A stretch of 64,000 nt of DNA, from assembly GCA_028023455.1 (NCBI GenBank), contig JAQFVV010012980.1:124001-188000 (forward strand), given 5' to 3'. Under the pieces are notes generated by a model, which saw only the letters and a program-made list of their open reading frames with translations, made no database searches and was not told the origin of the DNA. Of the stretch, positions 26,160-37,574 are shown one piece after another. Within the stretch, counting starts at the first letter, position 1. Every line of letters starts with the position of its first letter. The stretch comes from Epiperipatus broadwayi (taxonomy: Eukaryota; Onychophora; Udeonychophora; Euonychophora; Peripatidae). The position numbers were made by a program, and so were the translations under genes.

Positions 26160-27806
26160 GTGTCTAGTGAAAATATTCTAGTAAAAAAAAAATATATATA
26201 TATATATTTCCCTAAGATTTTAGCTACATGCCTGCGAACTTAAATTTGAAGCCAAGTTTTCATCTCCAAATTAATTGACCATGTTTACCACACCTATTCC
26301 TAACCATGACATGACTGAGTAGAATGACACGGCTATTTCCCTTTGGGAATGGCCAGATGCTGCTCTAAACCATCAAAAACTATCACATGAGGAAACCTGA
26401 AACTGCTGCTGCTTCCAAAAATATGAACAATTCCAGATTTTGCTGCTGAATTGTATTAAACCTGCAGACCATCAATTTCCCTGCAAATGCTTCTCCAGAG
26501 TTAACCCCAAATTAACCCAAGAGCTCTTGTGATTCCTAACTAACATGTCATAGCTATTTTAAATTGTGTTTCTTATATTTCACTTAACTTCATTATGTAT
26601 ACATTAACATGTTCTAATATAATCAACAGTTTTGCTCTCTATCCTCGGGTTAATATTTTCTATTTATTAATCTTTCTTTTATTTTATTATGATAATGTGT
26701 CAGAATAGTCTTTGACTGAGTGAATTATTCCCTTTGTTGAAAGTAAGAAGCCGATATTAAGGCATATTTTAAATCTATAAATAATTCCCAGATTTTATTA
26801 TCTCACAAATCACTCGTTCGAGGGCTATTCTTCTTTAATATATATAATAATCAAATAGTTTAAAATCTAAATTTTATTGATTTTAACTTAATATGAGAGT
26901 ATGTGTGAGGTCAATGATTAAAATGTGCCACAAATGCAAGATTGTGTAAATAAATCTATACTTTTCAAACCACAAGGATGCATTTTCCTATTTTTAAATA
27001 CTGTAATCTACTTTAATTTCAAAGTTTGTAATTGACATCGAGAATGTGCGGACCATTTTAAATAAATTTCTGGGAATTTCATTGGGCATTTCTATAAATC
27101 CAAGTAAACCCATTTTGTATGTTTTATATACATTAGTCTAGTATTGCTGGTAAATGAATTGGTTGTTGAGACCACTTTGCTTTTCTTTCCAAGGATTTTA
27201 AACGGCCAAGTCTGTTCCATTTTTGCTTCCTGCGGTTCCCAGGCAGAGTGTGTACTCAAATGTCACACCTGGGAATTAGATGCAGCTGTCACCCAGTCAC
27301 TAAGTAGTGGATGAGTTCAAACTTTGGCTGTCCATGACAACACATTCTTACGGGTCAGTGGTGAGATGCCCTCCGTAGACATTTCTAATATTCACTAATG
27401 TTTTATTTATACATTTGTTTTTACAAAGCATACATGATTTAAATGTATCAAAACTTCCATGTTTTAATAAATTCATTATTAGCAATACCGACCTCCCATC
27501 TGCTTTAATTATTATTATAAAATAAATGCCTTGATCGCATCCCCACTTTATCGTATAGTAAGCTTTTGTCCGTGCTATTCTCGAAATCAAAAAATATTAT
27601 ATACCCCATAATAGCAAATACTTTATTAAACTTTTATAATTACTCAAAGCACCTTGCCCATGTTCCCATCTCTTTAAGCACATTATCGTAATACTATTGA
27701 CCTGAGGGATAGAATATATAATTATGCTTTAAAAGCTTTTGTAATGTAATGGAATGCTAACATTTATTTAATAAGTATCCCTGTCTCATATAAGCAGACA
27801 GTGGAG

Positions 27807-27911
<105 letters not shown>

Positions 27912-28044
27912 CTTTAAAGTCATTTAAATGTAATTTTGATCTTTTATTTTATTGATTCATATCACTGACTTGGTCTATATATCTATTTTCTCCATTTTTT
28001 TGTACATTCATAGATGTTAATTAGCAACCCAAACTTATTTGAGT

Positions 28045-28263
28045 ATAGAGTCTTTTGTTTCTCCCTGACCACAAGGCCCTGGTGTAAAGGTTAAACTAGT
28101 AGTAGCATCAGATGCATTATCACATAGGTGGTGCTGTGAAATGTGGACTTTAGATTCAAACTTAGTATATCTAGAAGGCAACCCCTCCAAGAATGTTCAG
28201 TTTTGTCTTTGGGGTTTGAATTCTGCAGTGTGTTAGTGAGATAGACGATTCTGACTGTTACAA
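28045..28263 (+). repeat. SINE-like repeat, copy 2
   Basis: Second copy of the repeat at 22045-22262. It shares TAGTAGCATCAGATGC, ATTATCACATAGG, GTTTGAATTCTGCAGTGTGTTAG and the terminal GACTGTTACAATAT. The B-box-like word seen in copy 1 is mutated (GATTCAAACTTAG). The 3' end abuts satellite S2 instead of a (TA)n tract. Confidence 0.6.
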
Positions 28264-28757
28264 TATTAGTAGTCATAGCAATATAAAATTGCATAAGACT
28301 TTTGGCAGAAACTATAAGGAGTCAAAATAAGAGTCATAGATCAATTCATAGATCACATGACTCTATCTCTTAAGTTTGTAAGTTATAAAAACAATGAGGA
28401 TTGCCAATTCCTCTACAAGAATTACAATAAATGCTTAGCCAGAGCCAGCACTTAAATTATCTCTGTCAGGAACCCCTCCCCAAACAGCTGACCATGGTTT
28501 CATGCTTTGGCATTCCTCAGAGAGGTGTCAGGGTAGGTTCAGACACTAGATCTAAAAATACCAACCCAAGCCAAGCACTTATCTAAAAGTTATCTATTGA
28601 GTGGAAAATCTGAATTTTTCAGATATCTACATGTCTACAAAAACAGCTATCCAATTCAATTAGTTATATGGGGCTGATAGATCTTCATCCATAGCATATA
28701 TTAGTAGTCATAGCAATAGAAAATTGTATAAGACTTTTGGCAGAGACTATAAATAGT
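28264..28757 (+). repeat. satellite S2, forward part of second locus
   Basis: Starts TTAGTAGTCATAGCAATATA and runs through about 1.2 units in the same orientation as 24541-25200, including CTGTCAGGAACCCCTCCCC near 28463. It then reverses abruptly at about 28757. Confidence 0.85.
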
Positions 28758-29990
28758 GGTATGGCTGAAGATCTATAAGCCCCATATAACTATTTGAGCT
28801 AGATAGCGGAGTTTGAAGACATGTAGATGTCTGAAAATTTCAGATTTTCAACTCAATAAATAACTTTTAGATAAGTGCTTGGCTTTGAGTTGGGATTTTT
28901 ATATCTAGTGTCTGAACCTACCCTAACACCTCTCTGAGAAGTGCCAAAGCATTAATCCATGGTCAGGGATGTGGAGAGGGGTTCCTGACAGAGATATTTT
29001 AAGTGCTGGATCTGGCTAAGCATTTATCATAAAGCTTGTAGAAGAATTGGCAATCCTCACTGTTTATAACTTACAAGCTTAAGAGATAGGATCATGTGAT
29101 CTATGACTTTTATTTTGATTATTTATATTATCTGTCAAAAGTCTTATGTAATTTTATATTGCTATGACTACTAATATATGGTATAGCTGAAGATCTATCA
29201 GCCCCATATAACTATTTGAGTTGGATGGCTGGGTTTGAAGACATGTAGATGTCTGAAAATTTCAGATTTTCCACTCATTAGATAACTTTTCGATAAGTGC
29301 TTGGCTTTGGGTTGGTATTTTTAGATCTAGTGTCTGAACCTACCCTGACACCTCTCTGAGGAGTACCAAAGCAGGAAACCATGATCTGGGGTTTGGGGAG
29401 GAAGCCCTGACAGAGATAATTTAAGTGCTGACTCTGGCTACACATTTATCATAAAGCTTGTAGAGGAATTGGCAATCCACACTGTTTATAACTTACAAGA
29501 TTAAGAGATAGGGTCATGTGATCTATAAAGTGATTTATGACTCTTATTTTGACTATTTATAGCCTCTTCCAAAACTCTTATGCAATTTTATATTGCTATG
29601 ACTACTAATATATGGTATAGCAGAAAATCTATCAGGCCCATATAACTATTTGAGTTGGATAGCTGGATTTGAATACATGTAGATGTCTGAAAATTTCAGA
29701 TTTTTCACTCAGTAGATAACTTTTAGATAAGTGCTTGACTTTGGGTTGGTATTTTTAGATCTAGTGTCTGAACCTACCCTGAATACCTATGTGAGGAGTG
29801 CCAAAGCATGAAACCATGGTCAGGGGCTTGGGGAGGGGTGCCTGACAGAGATATTTTAAGTGCTGGATCTGGCTAGGCATTTATCATAAAGCTTGTAGAT
29901 GAATTGGCAATACTTACTGTTTATAACTTACAAGCTTAAGAGATAGGGTCATGTGATCTATGAATTGATATATGACTCTTATTTTGACAA
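28758..29990 (-). repeat. satellite S2, inverted part of second locus
   Basis: About 2.9 units in reverse orientation. CCTGACAGAGATA occurs near 28984, 29407 and 29841, giving periods of about 423 and 434 bp. Shared words include ATATGGTATAGC-GAA, GGTTTGAAGACATGTAGATG and GTGTCTGAACCTACCCT. Like S1, the array is a few forward units joined to inverted units. Confidence 0.85.
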
Positions 29991-30414
29991 TTATTATTAT
30001 TATTATTTTAAAAAATAAGTAATTGTCATTTGACTTACAGGTTGGTATTGGTTAATACAATAATAGTTTCTGCATTGCAGAATGGAATATTTTTGTTTCT
30101 ACTTTTATTGTTAGAGTCATTTTATCTTGCTATTGTATTGATAAGGAGTCATGTTGGCTTTCAGCTGATAAGTATGTGCCACATATAATGACATCAAATA
30201 TAGTATAATTAATATTGAGTATGGGCCATTGGAGAATTTTACCCATTGCTAATTACAAGAGAGGATGATATTACTGAGGCTGATAAATAGTTAATGCTTA
30301 ATTATCATAGTTAATCCCAAGAGAGGATGATATCCATGGTCTGAATTCTATTTCCCTGTGATGATTTTGGCCTACCCTTTTATATTTATGAAAAGATATT
30401 AGAATTGGCAAATT

Positions 30415-31550
30415 ATTGTACAAATATCATGTTGTTTTGTAAAGCCTACAATTATTGTTTGATCCCTCATGAGAGTATGTAGTTAGTTTTCCACCATGGT
30501 GAAGTTTTTGTATTTCAAAATTAAATAGCAAGGATAAGATAAAGTTAGATTCAGGAACACTGGTTTATGTATAATGTTTGCGTAATTTGAGTAGTGTCTT
30601 TATGATGTTGTAGGATGTACATCAGTTTATAAACACGCCAACCAAAACTTACTTGTGATTGTAAAACTTCTATATGAAGGAGCATTAGATACAAATAGAC
30701 AATGTTGATTTATTTTCATCAAGCAGTGAGTTGGCAATGGAACAGTAAGATATATTAACTATTACAATGATTGTGTTGTGGACATAGGCAATGCTTTGGT
30801 GTCATGTGTGCATTTGACTTCTGATGTCTGTTCCCACAGTAATAAATAAATCTTTTCATATTGAATAATAATAATAATGGTTAATTGTTCTAAATATAAT
30901 AATTGTCCTTATCATATTCTCATAAATAAATTACCTACAGTTTAATACACTACTTTATAACTTTGAGTTTTAGATTTAAAATTTGCACATATCTCAAAGA
31001 CTTAAATACACTTTTGTTTTAAAATTTGAGTGCTAATTTAGTATAAATAAAGTTTAACTATCTTATTCTATAAGATAAAATAATAGAAACATAGCCAATA
31101 ATGATATATTAATTTATCTTCTATACTATGTGTATAGTCAATGGAATACAAATTATTTTCCATACCTGATTTGATATAATGTCTGTCTTATTTTATGAAA
31201 TGTGTCTCAAATAAATTTGTAGATAGTGTAAATAAATCTGGCGGTGTTAAAAATTTATTTAGTGGTCTGTAGACTTATTACTAATCACAACACACATTAT
31301 TATTGTTATTGCTATCAACATACCATCTGATTATATTGAAATCATCATCAATAAATCTAGTATAATTAACTATATGTTGGTATATCATAATAATTTTGTT
31401 AAGCCCCATAATTTATGAGTACATCTAAGGCATCATCATGTAATAAACAAAATATTATTAACCCGAGTGCATATTGTTTTAAGTGGCATACTAAAACATA
31501 AACACGTAATATTGGTTTAATCAGTTTATTTGAACCTGCAGATTTGGTGA
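30415..31550 (-). repeat. interspersed repeat R1, copy 2
   Basis: Reverse-complement counterpart of 2405-3425, with the anchors given there. It starts about 400 bp after satellite S2. A partial internal repeat (AAGAGAGGATGATAT near 30265 and 30320) lies just outside it. Confidence 0.75.
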
Positions 31551-31708
31551 CATAAAATTTGTGGCCAGATTCATTTACAAATAAAGCATCTAAGGGGAGG
31601 TTACATAGTTGGATTTATTTCAAACATGTAGGACAATTAGTTAATTGGAGGTTTCTGGATACAATATAGTAGTATTGGAGACAGGTTGAATGATGATTGC
31701 TAGCTATA

Positions 31709-31760
<52 letters not shown>
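31709..31760. repeat. (TA)n microsatellite, ~52 bp
   Basis: Pure TA tract between R1 copy 2 and unremarkable AT-rich sequence. Confidence 0.95.
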
Positions 31761-31763
<3 letters not shown>

Positions 31764-31764
31764 A

Positions 31765-33240
31765 CCTAACTGAAGTTTCACTTAGTTCCAAAAGGTGCCC
31801 AAGGTTATCTTAGCTTAACCTTTTGTTTGGAATTTTGGATCTTTTAAAAAATAATGATGATAAAAATGAAAATTAACTTAGTTAATTACTGTAATAAGAT
31901 AATCTTGTATTGATGGTAATAATTATTGAATATTATGGAATTATGTCTAAATATTTCAAAAGTATATGTGAGATGGTTTGATAAGAGATGCTAGATAATA
32001 ATTTGATTAAAATAAATATCAGAAATAGTTGTCAGTTGATAAATAATATTAAACATATTTTAAGATAACTATTATGTTATTCATTTTGATGTCTAAATTA
32101 TAATAACTAGATATTGTAAATAGATGTATTAAATAATATTAAGTAATAAATTTAAAAATAATCTGTAAATTTTTATTAAAACAGTGTAATAATATTAATA
32201 GATAGTGTTTCACTTAGAAAGTTATTTTGAATTAAATAGTCATTAATATTTTTATTGTACTTTTAAAAATAAACTTTTAAACAATTAAATTGAGGTCATG
32301 TTTATAGATTATCTGTATGTAAGAATAGGTATATGCATGCAAAAATGACATAAATATTAGAATAAAAAAAATTTAATTCCAATATTGATTTAAAAAAAAT
32401 AAAGCAAATTAATGAGTGAAAATTATTAAAATTAAATATTTAAAAGTTTAATAGAGAGATATAACTAAATTTTATATTTATTACTATTGTGTTTATAAAA
32501 TATCATTAAAAGTGTTGCATAATATTTGTTAACAATGAATTTTTGACTTTGCAGCTGTGAGTCACATGGTTTGTTATAATAAGATCAATTATGTCAGTAA
32601 AATCGATTACACAGCTGGTCTGTCAAGAATATTAGAGTTTAAAAAATAATATTAGTGGTTTTAAGCCAAGGAATTAATCAAAAGGGGGTGTATTAAAGAT
32701 TATCAGATAAATACATGAAACCAAGATTCAGAGGGGGCTGTTCTTATTTGTAATTCTACCTGTGGCTGTATCTTGAAATTTTTCTTAAAATTCATGCTTT
32801 CAGATCTAAGTCCTTTGGACTAGCTTGGATATATAGAAAGACAAGAAAAGAAGAGGGTGGAACCACTCTTTTCTTGTTAAATTCTCTGTCTCAGTATTTG
32901 TGGTCTGATTGGCTAAGTGCTTGAGAGGTTTGCACTCTCTCAGTTTAATTTCAATACCATCTGCACTTTGTAAAAATAAATATTATTTAATAAAAGTTGT
33001 AATTTCATTTAAATATTTTATTTTTAAAAGTAAAATCATGTTTGTAAAACAATTATTTAAAATTGTCTTGTAGACATGAACTGCTGAAGTTAAAAAGGTA
33101 ACCCATTTTCTGACAATTTAAAGTCCAGTTGAAATCTAAGACTATAGTAAACAATGTTTGAAGGAAAGTTAGCATCCCTTATTCTATCTACATTTTATTT
33201 ATTCCTTTTTTTTAATTTAAAAATGAAAATATTATTAAAG
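31765..33240. other. AT-rich DNA, nothing recognised
   Basis: No gene or repeat family seen. A (TA)n tract begins at the right edge where the PLE-A tandem starts. Confidence 0.5.
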
Positions 33241-33247
33241 CCTAAAT

Positions 33248-33287
33248 TATATATATATATATATATATATTACATATTATTGTGGGT

Positions 33288-33318
<31 letters not shown>

Positions 33319-33345
33319 CATATTTTGTGGGTTCATCCGTGTTAA
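33248..33345. repeat. two (TA)n tracts with duplicated PLE-A end
   Basis: The sequence (TA)n-TTACATATT-TTGTGGGTT occurs twice in direct orientation (near 33248-33288 and 33288-33331). The word after the TA tract is the PLE-A 3' terminus, so the extreme end of the element and its TA tract have been duplicated in tandem. Confidence 0.75.
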
Positions 33346-33365
33346 AAACTTTTAATATTAATATA

Positions 33366-33402
33366 CTGACATTTCGACTTGGTCACACAAGCCATCCACA
33401 GA
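33366..33402 (-). ncRNA. hammerhead-like hairpin, PLE-A copy 1 terminal repeat
   Basis: On the minus strand GGATGGCTTG, loop TGTGAC, CAAGTC, GAAATGTCAG. The stem GGCTTG/CAAGTC followed directly by GAAA matches helix II plus the conserved GAAA of a hammerhead. The upstream CUGAUGA element is imperfect (CTGTGGATG). Hammerheads in PLE pseudo-LTRs are established; activity of this one is an inference. Confidence 0.5.
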
Positions 33403-33494
33403 GTTATAAAAGGTAGAAAGATGGTTGTAGAGGCGCTACAATCACTGATTTGAATAAAATGTTAAAATTCCACCAATAGCAAAAAATGTTAAAT

Positions 33495-33990
33495 TTAGGA
33501 ATGTTTTTTAAAAAAATCTTTCCAAATAGGAGGAAGTTTACATGTATCATCTCGCTTATTGATACAATCTGGCCTTTTAAGTATCTCAATGGCTTCTCTA
33601 ATTTTGCATTGGTAGAGATTATGACATCTGGATATGATCCTGGTACTAGAAAAATCAATTTTATGATCTGAATCTATAGTATGGAGTGAGAGTGCTGATG
33701 ATGATGAGTGTTGTTTAACTGCATTAGCATGCTCATCTCTCCTAACACTGATGTGACGATTACTCATACCTATGTAAGAAGCTTTACAATTTTTACATGA
33801 GATTTGATAGACACCATGAGATTCAAGAGGGATTGAATCCTAGGGCTTGGTTATTATATTGCTGATCTTTTGATGAGCAGAAAATGCTTTATCTATATTA
33901 TAGCATTTTAATATACATCCGATACTGTCTGTAGTTCCTTTTACATATGGAACACAAATCCTAATAGCTGATTTATCATTTTTTTGTTTC
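33495..33990 (-). pseudogene. PLE-A copy 1: GIY-YIG endonuclease domain
   Basis: The minus strand gives ESHGVYQISC, CKASYIGMSNRHISVRRDEH and a downstream HTIDSDHKIDF, the GIY...YIG...R...H pattern of PLE endonucleases. The C-terminal tail is IKRPDCINKRDDTC-like and ends at 33495. An in-frame TAG near 33839-33841, where copy 2 has Lys, separates it from the RT linker. The domain nicks target DNA in Penelope transposition. A Zn-ligand-like C..C pair (ISCKNC) precedes YIG, as in canonical PLEs. Confidence 0.88.
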
Positions 33991-33999
33991 CTATTTTGT

Positions 34000-35141
34000 C
34001 TATTTTGGGCTTGAAATAAGGCTTTTTTTTATAAATTTGTAATTATAACTATTTGCTAATAAAACACTATTAATATGATTTATTTCTTCTTTCAGATGTG
34101 TCTCATCTGAAAGGTTAATTGCTCTATTTAAAAGAGTTTTGGCTACAGAAACTATCTGAGTTGGGTGATGATGAGAATGGAAATGCAAATATCTGTCTGT
34201 GTGTGTATCCTTTCTGTAAATAGAAAAAGATAAACTATTTGGTGGTCTGGTGACTAGAACATCAAGAAAAGGGAGTTTTCCATCAGACTCTGTCTCCATT
34301 GTAAATTTAATATGAGGATGCATATTATTTAAATGTAAGAAAAAATTATCTAATTTATTTTTTCCATGTTGCCATATGACAAAAGTGTCATCTATGTATC
34401 TGAGCCAAATGAGAGGTTTTAAAGATGATGATTCTAAAGCACGAGTTTCTATATATTCCATGAATAAATCAGCTATTACTCCTGAGATAGGTGAGCCCAT
34501 AGGAGTACCAAAAACTTGTCTGTGATGCTGTTCATTGTATACAAAATATGTATTTAAGAGACAATGTTTAATTAAAGCAACAATATGGTCTGGTAAATTG
34601 CAACGTTGTGAGATTATATTTAAAGCTTCATCAATTAGAATGTTTGTAAACAAAGACATGACATCAAAACTGACCAGAATGTCATTAGCATTAATTTTTA
34701 AACTTTTTAAAACAGAAATAAAATGAAGAGAGTTTTTAATATATGATTTAGTAGATGGGATTGTAGGTTTAATAAAATCCGATAAGAATCTGGCTAAAAT
34801 ATGAGTTGGAGAACCTATTGCACTTACAATTGAACGAAGGGGGGGGGGGTATCTGGTTTGTGAATTTTTGGAAGTCCATAAAATTTTGGACAGACACAAG
34901 ATTTTTCACGAGGGATTATTTTATTTTTTATCTCTGTTTCAATAGGTGATTTATTAATAATAGCTTTTGTTGTTTTTTCCAAATACGTAGTATGATCTCT
35001 TTTTGATAGTTTATAAGTTTTATCAGGAAGCAGATCTAAAATTTTATTATGGTAAATGTCACGATCCATTACGACAGTGACATTATCTTTATCAGCTGGA
35101 AGTACAACAATTGATTTGTCCGATTTTATATTATTTAATGC
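34000..35141 (-). pseudogene. PLE-A copy 1: reverse transcriptase domain
   Basis: Read in order: PADKDNVTVVMD, PKFYGLPKIHKPDT, SIVSAIGSPT, motif A VSFDVMSLFTNI (about 34660), motif B TPMGSPISGVIADLFM (about 34490), motif C RYIDDTFVIW (34387-34398 for YIDD), KLPFLDVLVTR, and YRKDTHTDRYLHF. These are standard PLE RT motifs with the catalytic Asp residues intact. A run of 11 G at 34839-34849 (3 in copy 2) adds 8 nt and breaks the frame after HKPDT. An extra T in an 8-T run near 34022-34029 breaks it again at the C-terminal end. Such RTs copy the element RNA at a nicked target. Confidence 0.92.
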
Positions 35142-35144
35142 TTG

Positions 35145-35872
35145 TCATTCTGTCTTTGAAATATTATTTTTAGAAAGCTTAGCTTTTTTTAAAATATTAC
35201 AAATCTCAGCTCTAGCCAAATCAGCCGATGTAGAATCAATTTTATCGAGAGCTGATTCAACATTACAAACAATTTTCTCAAAAGATATCCGGGAAGGTGT
35301 TAAAGTAAAATTGAAACCTTTTTCTAAAACCGAAATTTCATCTGTAGAGAGGGCTTTCCTTGATAAATTATAAACGGGTTTTTGATTTGGATACATAATG
35401 TTTGGGGATTGTGTTCTAATTAGCATTTGCAATTTTTTCTTTTGCTTTGCTGTTACAAATTCCGAATCTTTAAACGATCTAAAACTTGCAGTACGATCAA
35501 AACTAGTCCACAGTAAAGGATGTATTTTATTACTAAGGAATAAACGTAAATGTAGCAATACTTTATCAATTTTGTCTAAATTTTTCCGAGTTTCTTTAAT
35601 AAAAGAGTTTAAAATAATATTGCTAGTTTTTCTTAGAATTTTACTAACATTATAATTGTTCTTGTGAAACACAATTTTACAGCAAGTGGGTATAAATTGT
35701 GATTTTTGCACGCTAATAAAAAAGATAAATTACAAAGTAACTTACATTTCTTAATCCACGTTCTTTCAAATATACGAAGCTGTTTAAAAATTTCTTCCTT
35801 GTAGAGGTTAATAATGTTAAAATAAAGATTTGCACGGGTTAAATATATAAAATACATATTTTGCGGGTTCAT
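35145..35872 (-). pseudogene. PLE-A copy 1: N-terminal domain
   Basis: The first part reads IFKQLRIFERTWIKK in one frame. An apparent 1-nt loss in an A run near 35711 shifts to the frame beginning KSQFIPTCCK and continuing through SRKALSTDEISVLEKGFNF. The S-x-x-x-L-x-x-x-E-x-x-x-L-x-K-G-x-x-F pattern is typical of PLE proteins upstream of RT. A TGA at 35145-35147 interrupts the frame before VVLPADKDNVTVVMD, which continues in the same frame at 35069. Function in PLEs: RT-associated N-terminal region of one long polyprotein. Confidence 0.8.
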
Positions 35873-35900
35873 CTGTGTTAAAAACTTTTAATATTAATAT

Positions 35901-35939
35901 ACTGACGTTTCAACTTGGTCATACAAGCCATCCACAGAG
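35901..35939 (-). ncRNA. hammerhead-like hairpin, PLE-A copy 2 terminal repeat
   Basis: Same structure as in copy 1 with compensating-type changes: GGCTTG, loop TATGAC, CAAGTT, GAAACGTCAG. It sits at the junction of the tandem, where self-cleavage would define the 5' end of a transcript of copy 1. Confidence 0.5.
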
Positions 35940-36191
35940 TTATAAAAGATAGAAAGATGGTTGTAGAAGCGCTACAATCACTGATTTGAATAAAATGTTA
36001 AAATTCCACCAATAGCAAAAAATGTTAAATTTTGGAATGTTTTTTTAAAAAAATCTTTCCAAATTGGAGGAAGTTTACATGTATCATCTCGCTTATTGAT
36101 ACAATCTGGCCTTTTAAGTATCTCAATGGCTTCTCTAATTTTGCATTGGTAGAGATTATCACATCTGGATATGATCCTGGTATTAGAAAAA

Positions 36192-37563
36192 TCAATTTTT
36201 ATGACCTGAATCTATAGTATGGAATGAGAGTGCTGATGATGATGAGTGTTGTTTAACTGCATTAGCATGCTCATCTCTCCTAACACTGATGCAACGATTA
36301 CTCATACCTATGTAAGAAGCTTTACAATTTTTACATGAGATTTGATAGACACCATGAGATTCAAGAGGGATTGAATCTTTAGGCTTGGTTATTATATTGC
36401 TGATTGTTTGATGAGCAGAAAATGCTGTATCTATATTATAGCGTTTTAATATACGTCCGATACTGTCTGTAGTTCCTTTTACATATTGAACACAAATCCT
36501 AATATCTGATTTATCATCTTTTTGTTTCCTATTTTGTCTATTTTGGGCTTGAAATAAGGCTTTTTTTATAAATTTGTAATTATAACTATTTGCTAATAAA
36601 ACACTATTAATATGATTTATTTCTTCTTTCAGATATGTCTCATCTGAAAGGTTAATTGCTCTATTTAAAAGAGTTTTGGCTACATAAACTATCTGAGTTG
36701 GGTGATTATGAGAATGGAAATGCAAATATCTGTCTGTGGGTGTATCCTTTCTGTAAATAGAAAAAGATAAACTATTTGGTGTTCTGGTGACTAGAACATC
36801 AAGAAAAGGGAGTTTTCCATCAGACTCTGTCTCCATTGTAAATGTAATATGAGGATGCATATTATTTAAATGTAAGAAAAAAATTATCTAATTTATTTTT
36901 TCCATGTTGCCATATGACAAAAGTGTCATCTATGTATCTGAGCCAAATGAGAGGTTTTAAAGATGATGATTCTAAAGCACGAGTTTCTATATATTCCATG
37001 AATATATCAGCTATTACTCCTGAGATAGGTGAGCTCATAGGAGTACCAAAAACTTGTCTTTAATGCTGCCCATTGTATACGAAATATGTATTTAAGAGAC
37101 AATGTTTAATTAAAGCAATAATATGGTCTGGTAAATTGCAACGTTGTGAGAATATATTTAAAGCTTCATCAATTGGAATGTTTGTAAACAAAGACAAGAC
37201 ATCAAAACTGACCAGAATGTCATTAGCATTAATTTTTAAACTTTTTAAAACAGAAATAAAATGAAGAGAGTTTTTAATATATGATTTAATAGATGGGATT
37301 GTAGGTTTAATGAAATCCGATAAGTATCTGGCTAAAATATCAGTTGGAGAACCTATTGCACTTACTATTGAACGAAGGGTATCTGGTTTGTGAATTTTTG
37401 GAAGTCCATAAAATTTTGGACAGACACAAGATTTTTCACGAGGTATTATTTTATTTTTTATCTCTGGTTCAATATGTGATTTATTAATAATAGCTTTTGT
37501 TGTTTTTTCCAAATATGTAGTATGATCTCTTTTTGATAGATTATAAGTTTTATCATTAAGCAA
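36192..37563 (-). pseudogene. PLE-A copy 2: RT plus GIY-YIG, broken
   Basis: RT motif A (VSFDVLSLFTNIPID), motif C RYIDDTFVIW and KLPFLDVLVTR are present. The linker between RT and nuclease is uninterrupted here (KALFQAQNRQ to GRILKRYNIDT), then comes HGVYQISC...SYIGMSNRCISVRRDEH. The three lesions above split it into three frames. Together the two copies show that the parent element encoded one continuous RT-GIY-YIG protein. The copies differ in which lesions they carry, so both were largely intact at insertion or duplication. Confidence 0.88.
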
Positions 37564-37574
37564 ATCTTCGTTTT

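Larger units (their letters stand above)
33316..35872 (-). mobile_element. PLE-A copy 1, near full-length Penelope-like element
   Basis: Minus-strand element with N-terminal domain, RT and GIY-YIG in order, ending in a terminal repeat with a hammerhead-like hairpin. It lies directly downstream (in its own sense) of 5'-truncated copy 2, so the terminal repeat of copy 2 forms its 5' end. This is the pseudo-LTR tandem described for Penelope. The coding region has few lesions: about three frameshifts and two stops. Confidence 0.9.
35853..37568 (-). mobile_element. PLE-A copy 2, 5'-truncated, upstream half of tandem
   Basis: About 95% identical to copy 1 by eye over the shared part. Coding homology begins abruptly at 37568 (NDKTYNLSKRDH), so the N-terminal domain is absent. 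RT pieces are at 37060-37563 and 36860-37055; GIY-YIG and linker are at 36192-36860. Lesions: TAA in NGQH-stop-RQVF near 37062, an extra A in an A run near 36880, and an extra A after HTIDSGHK near 36196. Motif B reads PMSSPISG where copy 1 has PMGSPISG. The terminal repeat (35853-36060) abuts the 5' end of copy 1. Confidence 0.9.

Noticed and set aside
33404-33671. Overlapping frames on both strands at the end of PLE-A
   Set aside because: Only the minus-strand frame with the GIY-YIG tail is real; the others are shadows.
35056-35373. 105-codon plus-strand frame
   Set aside because: Antisense shadow of the PLE-A N-terminal domain.
33316-37568. LTR retrotransposon or retrovirus with terminal repeats
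   Set aside because: There is no gag-protease-integrase order. The RT is of PLE type with a GIY-YIG nuclease, and the 'LTRs' are pseudo-LTRs of a tandem.
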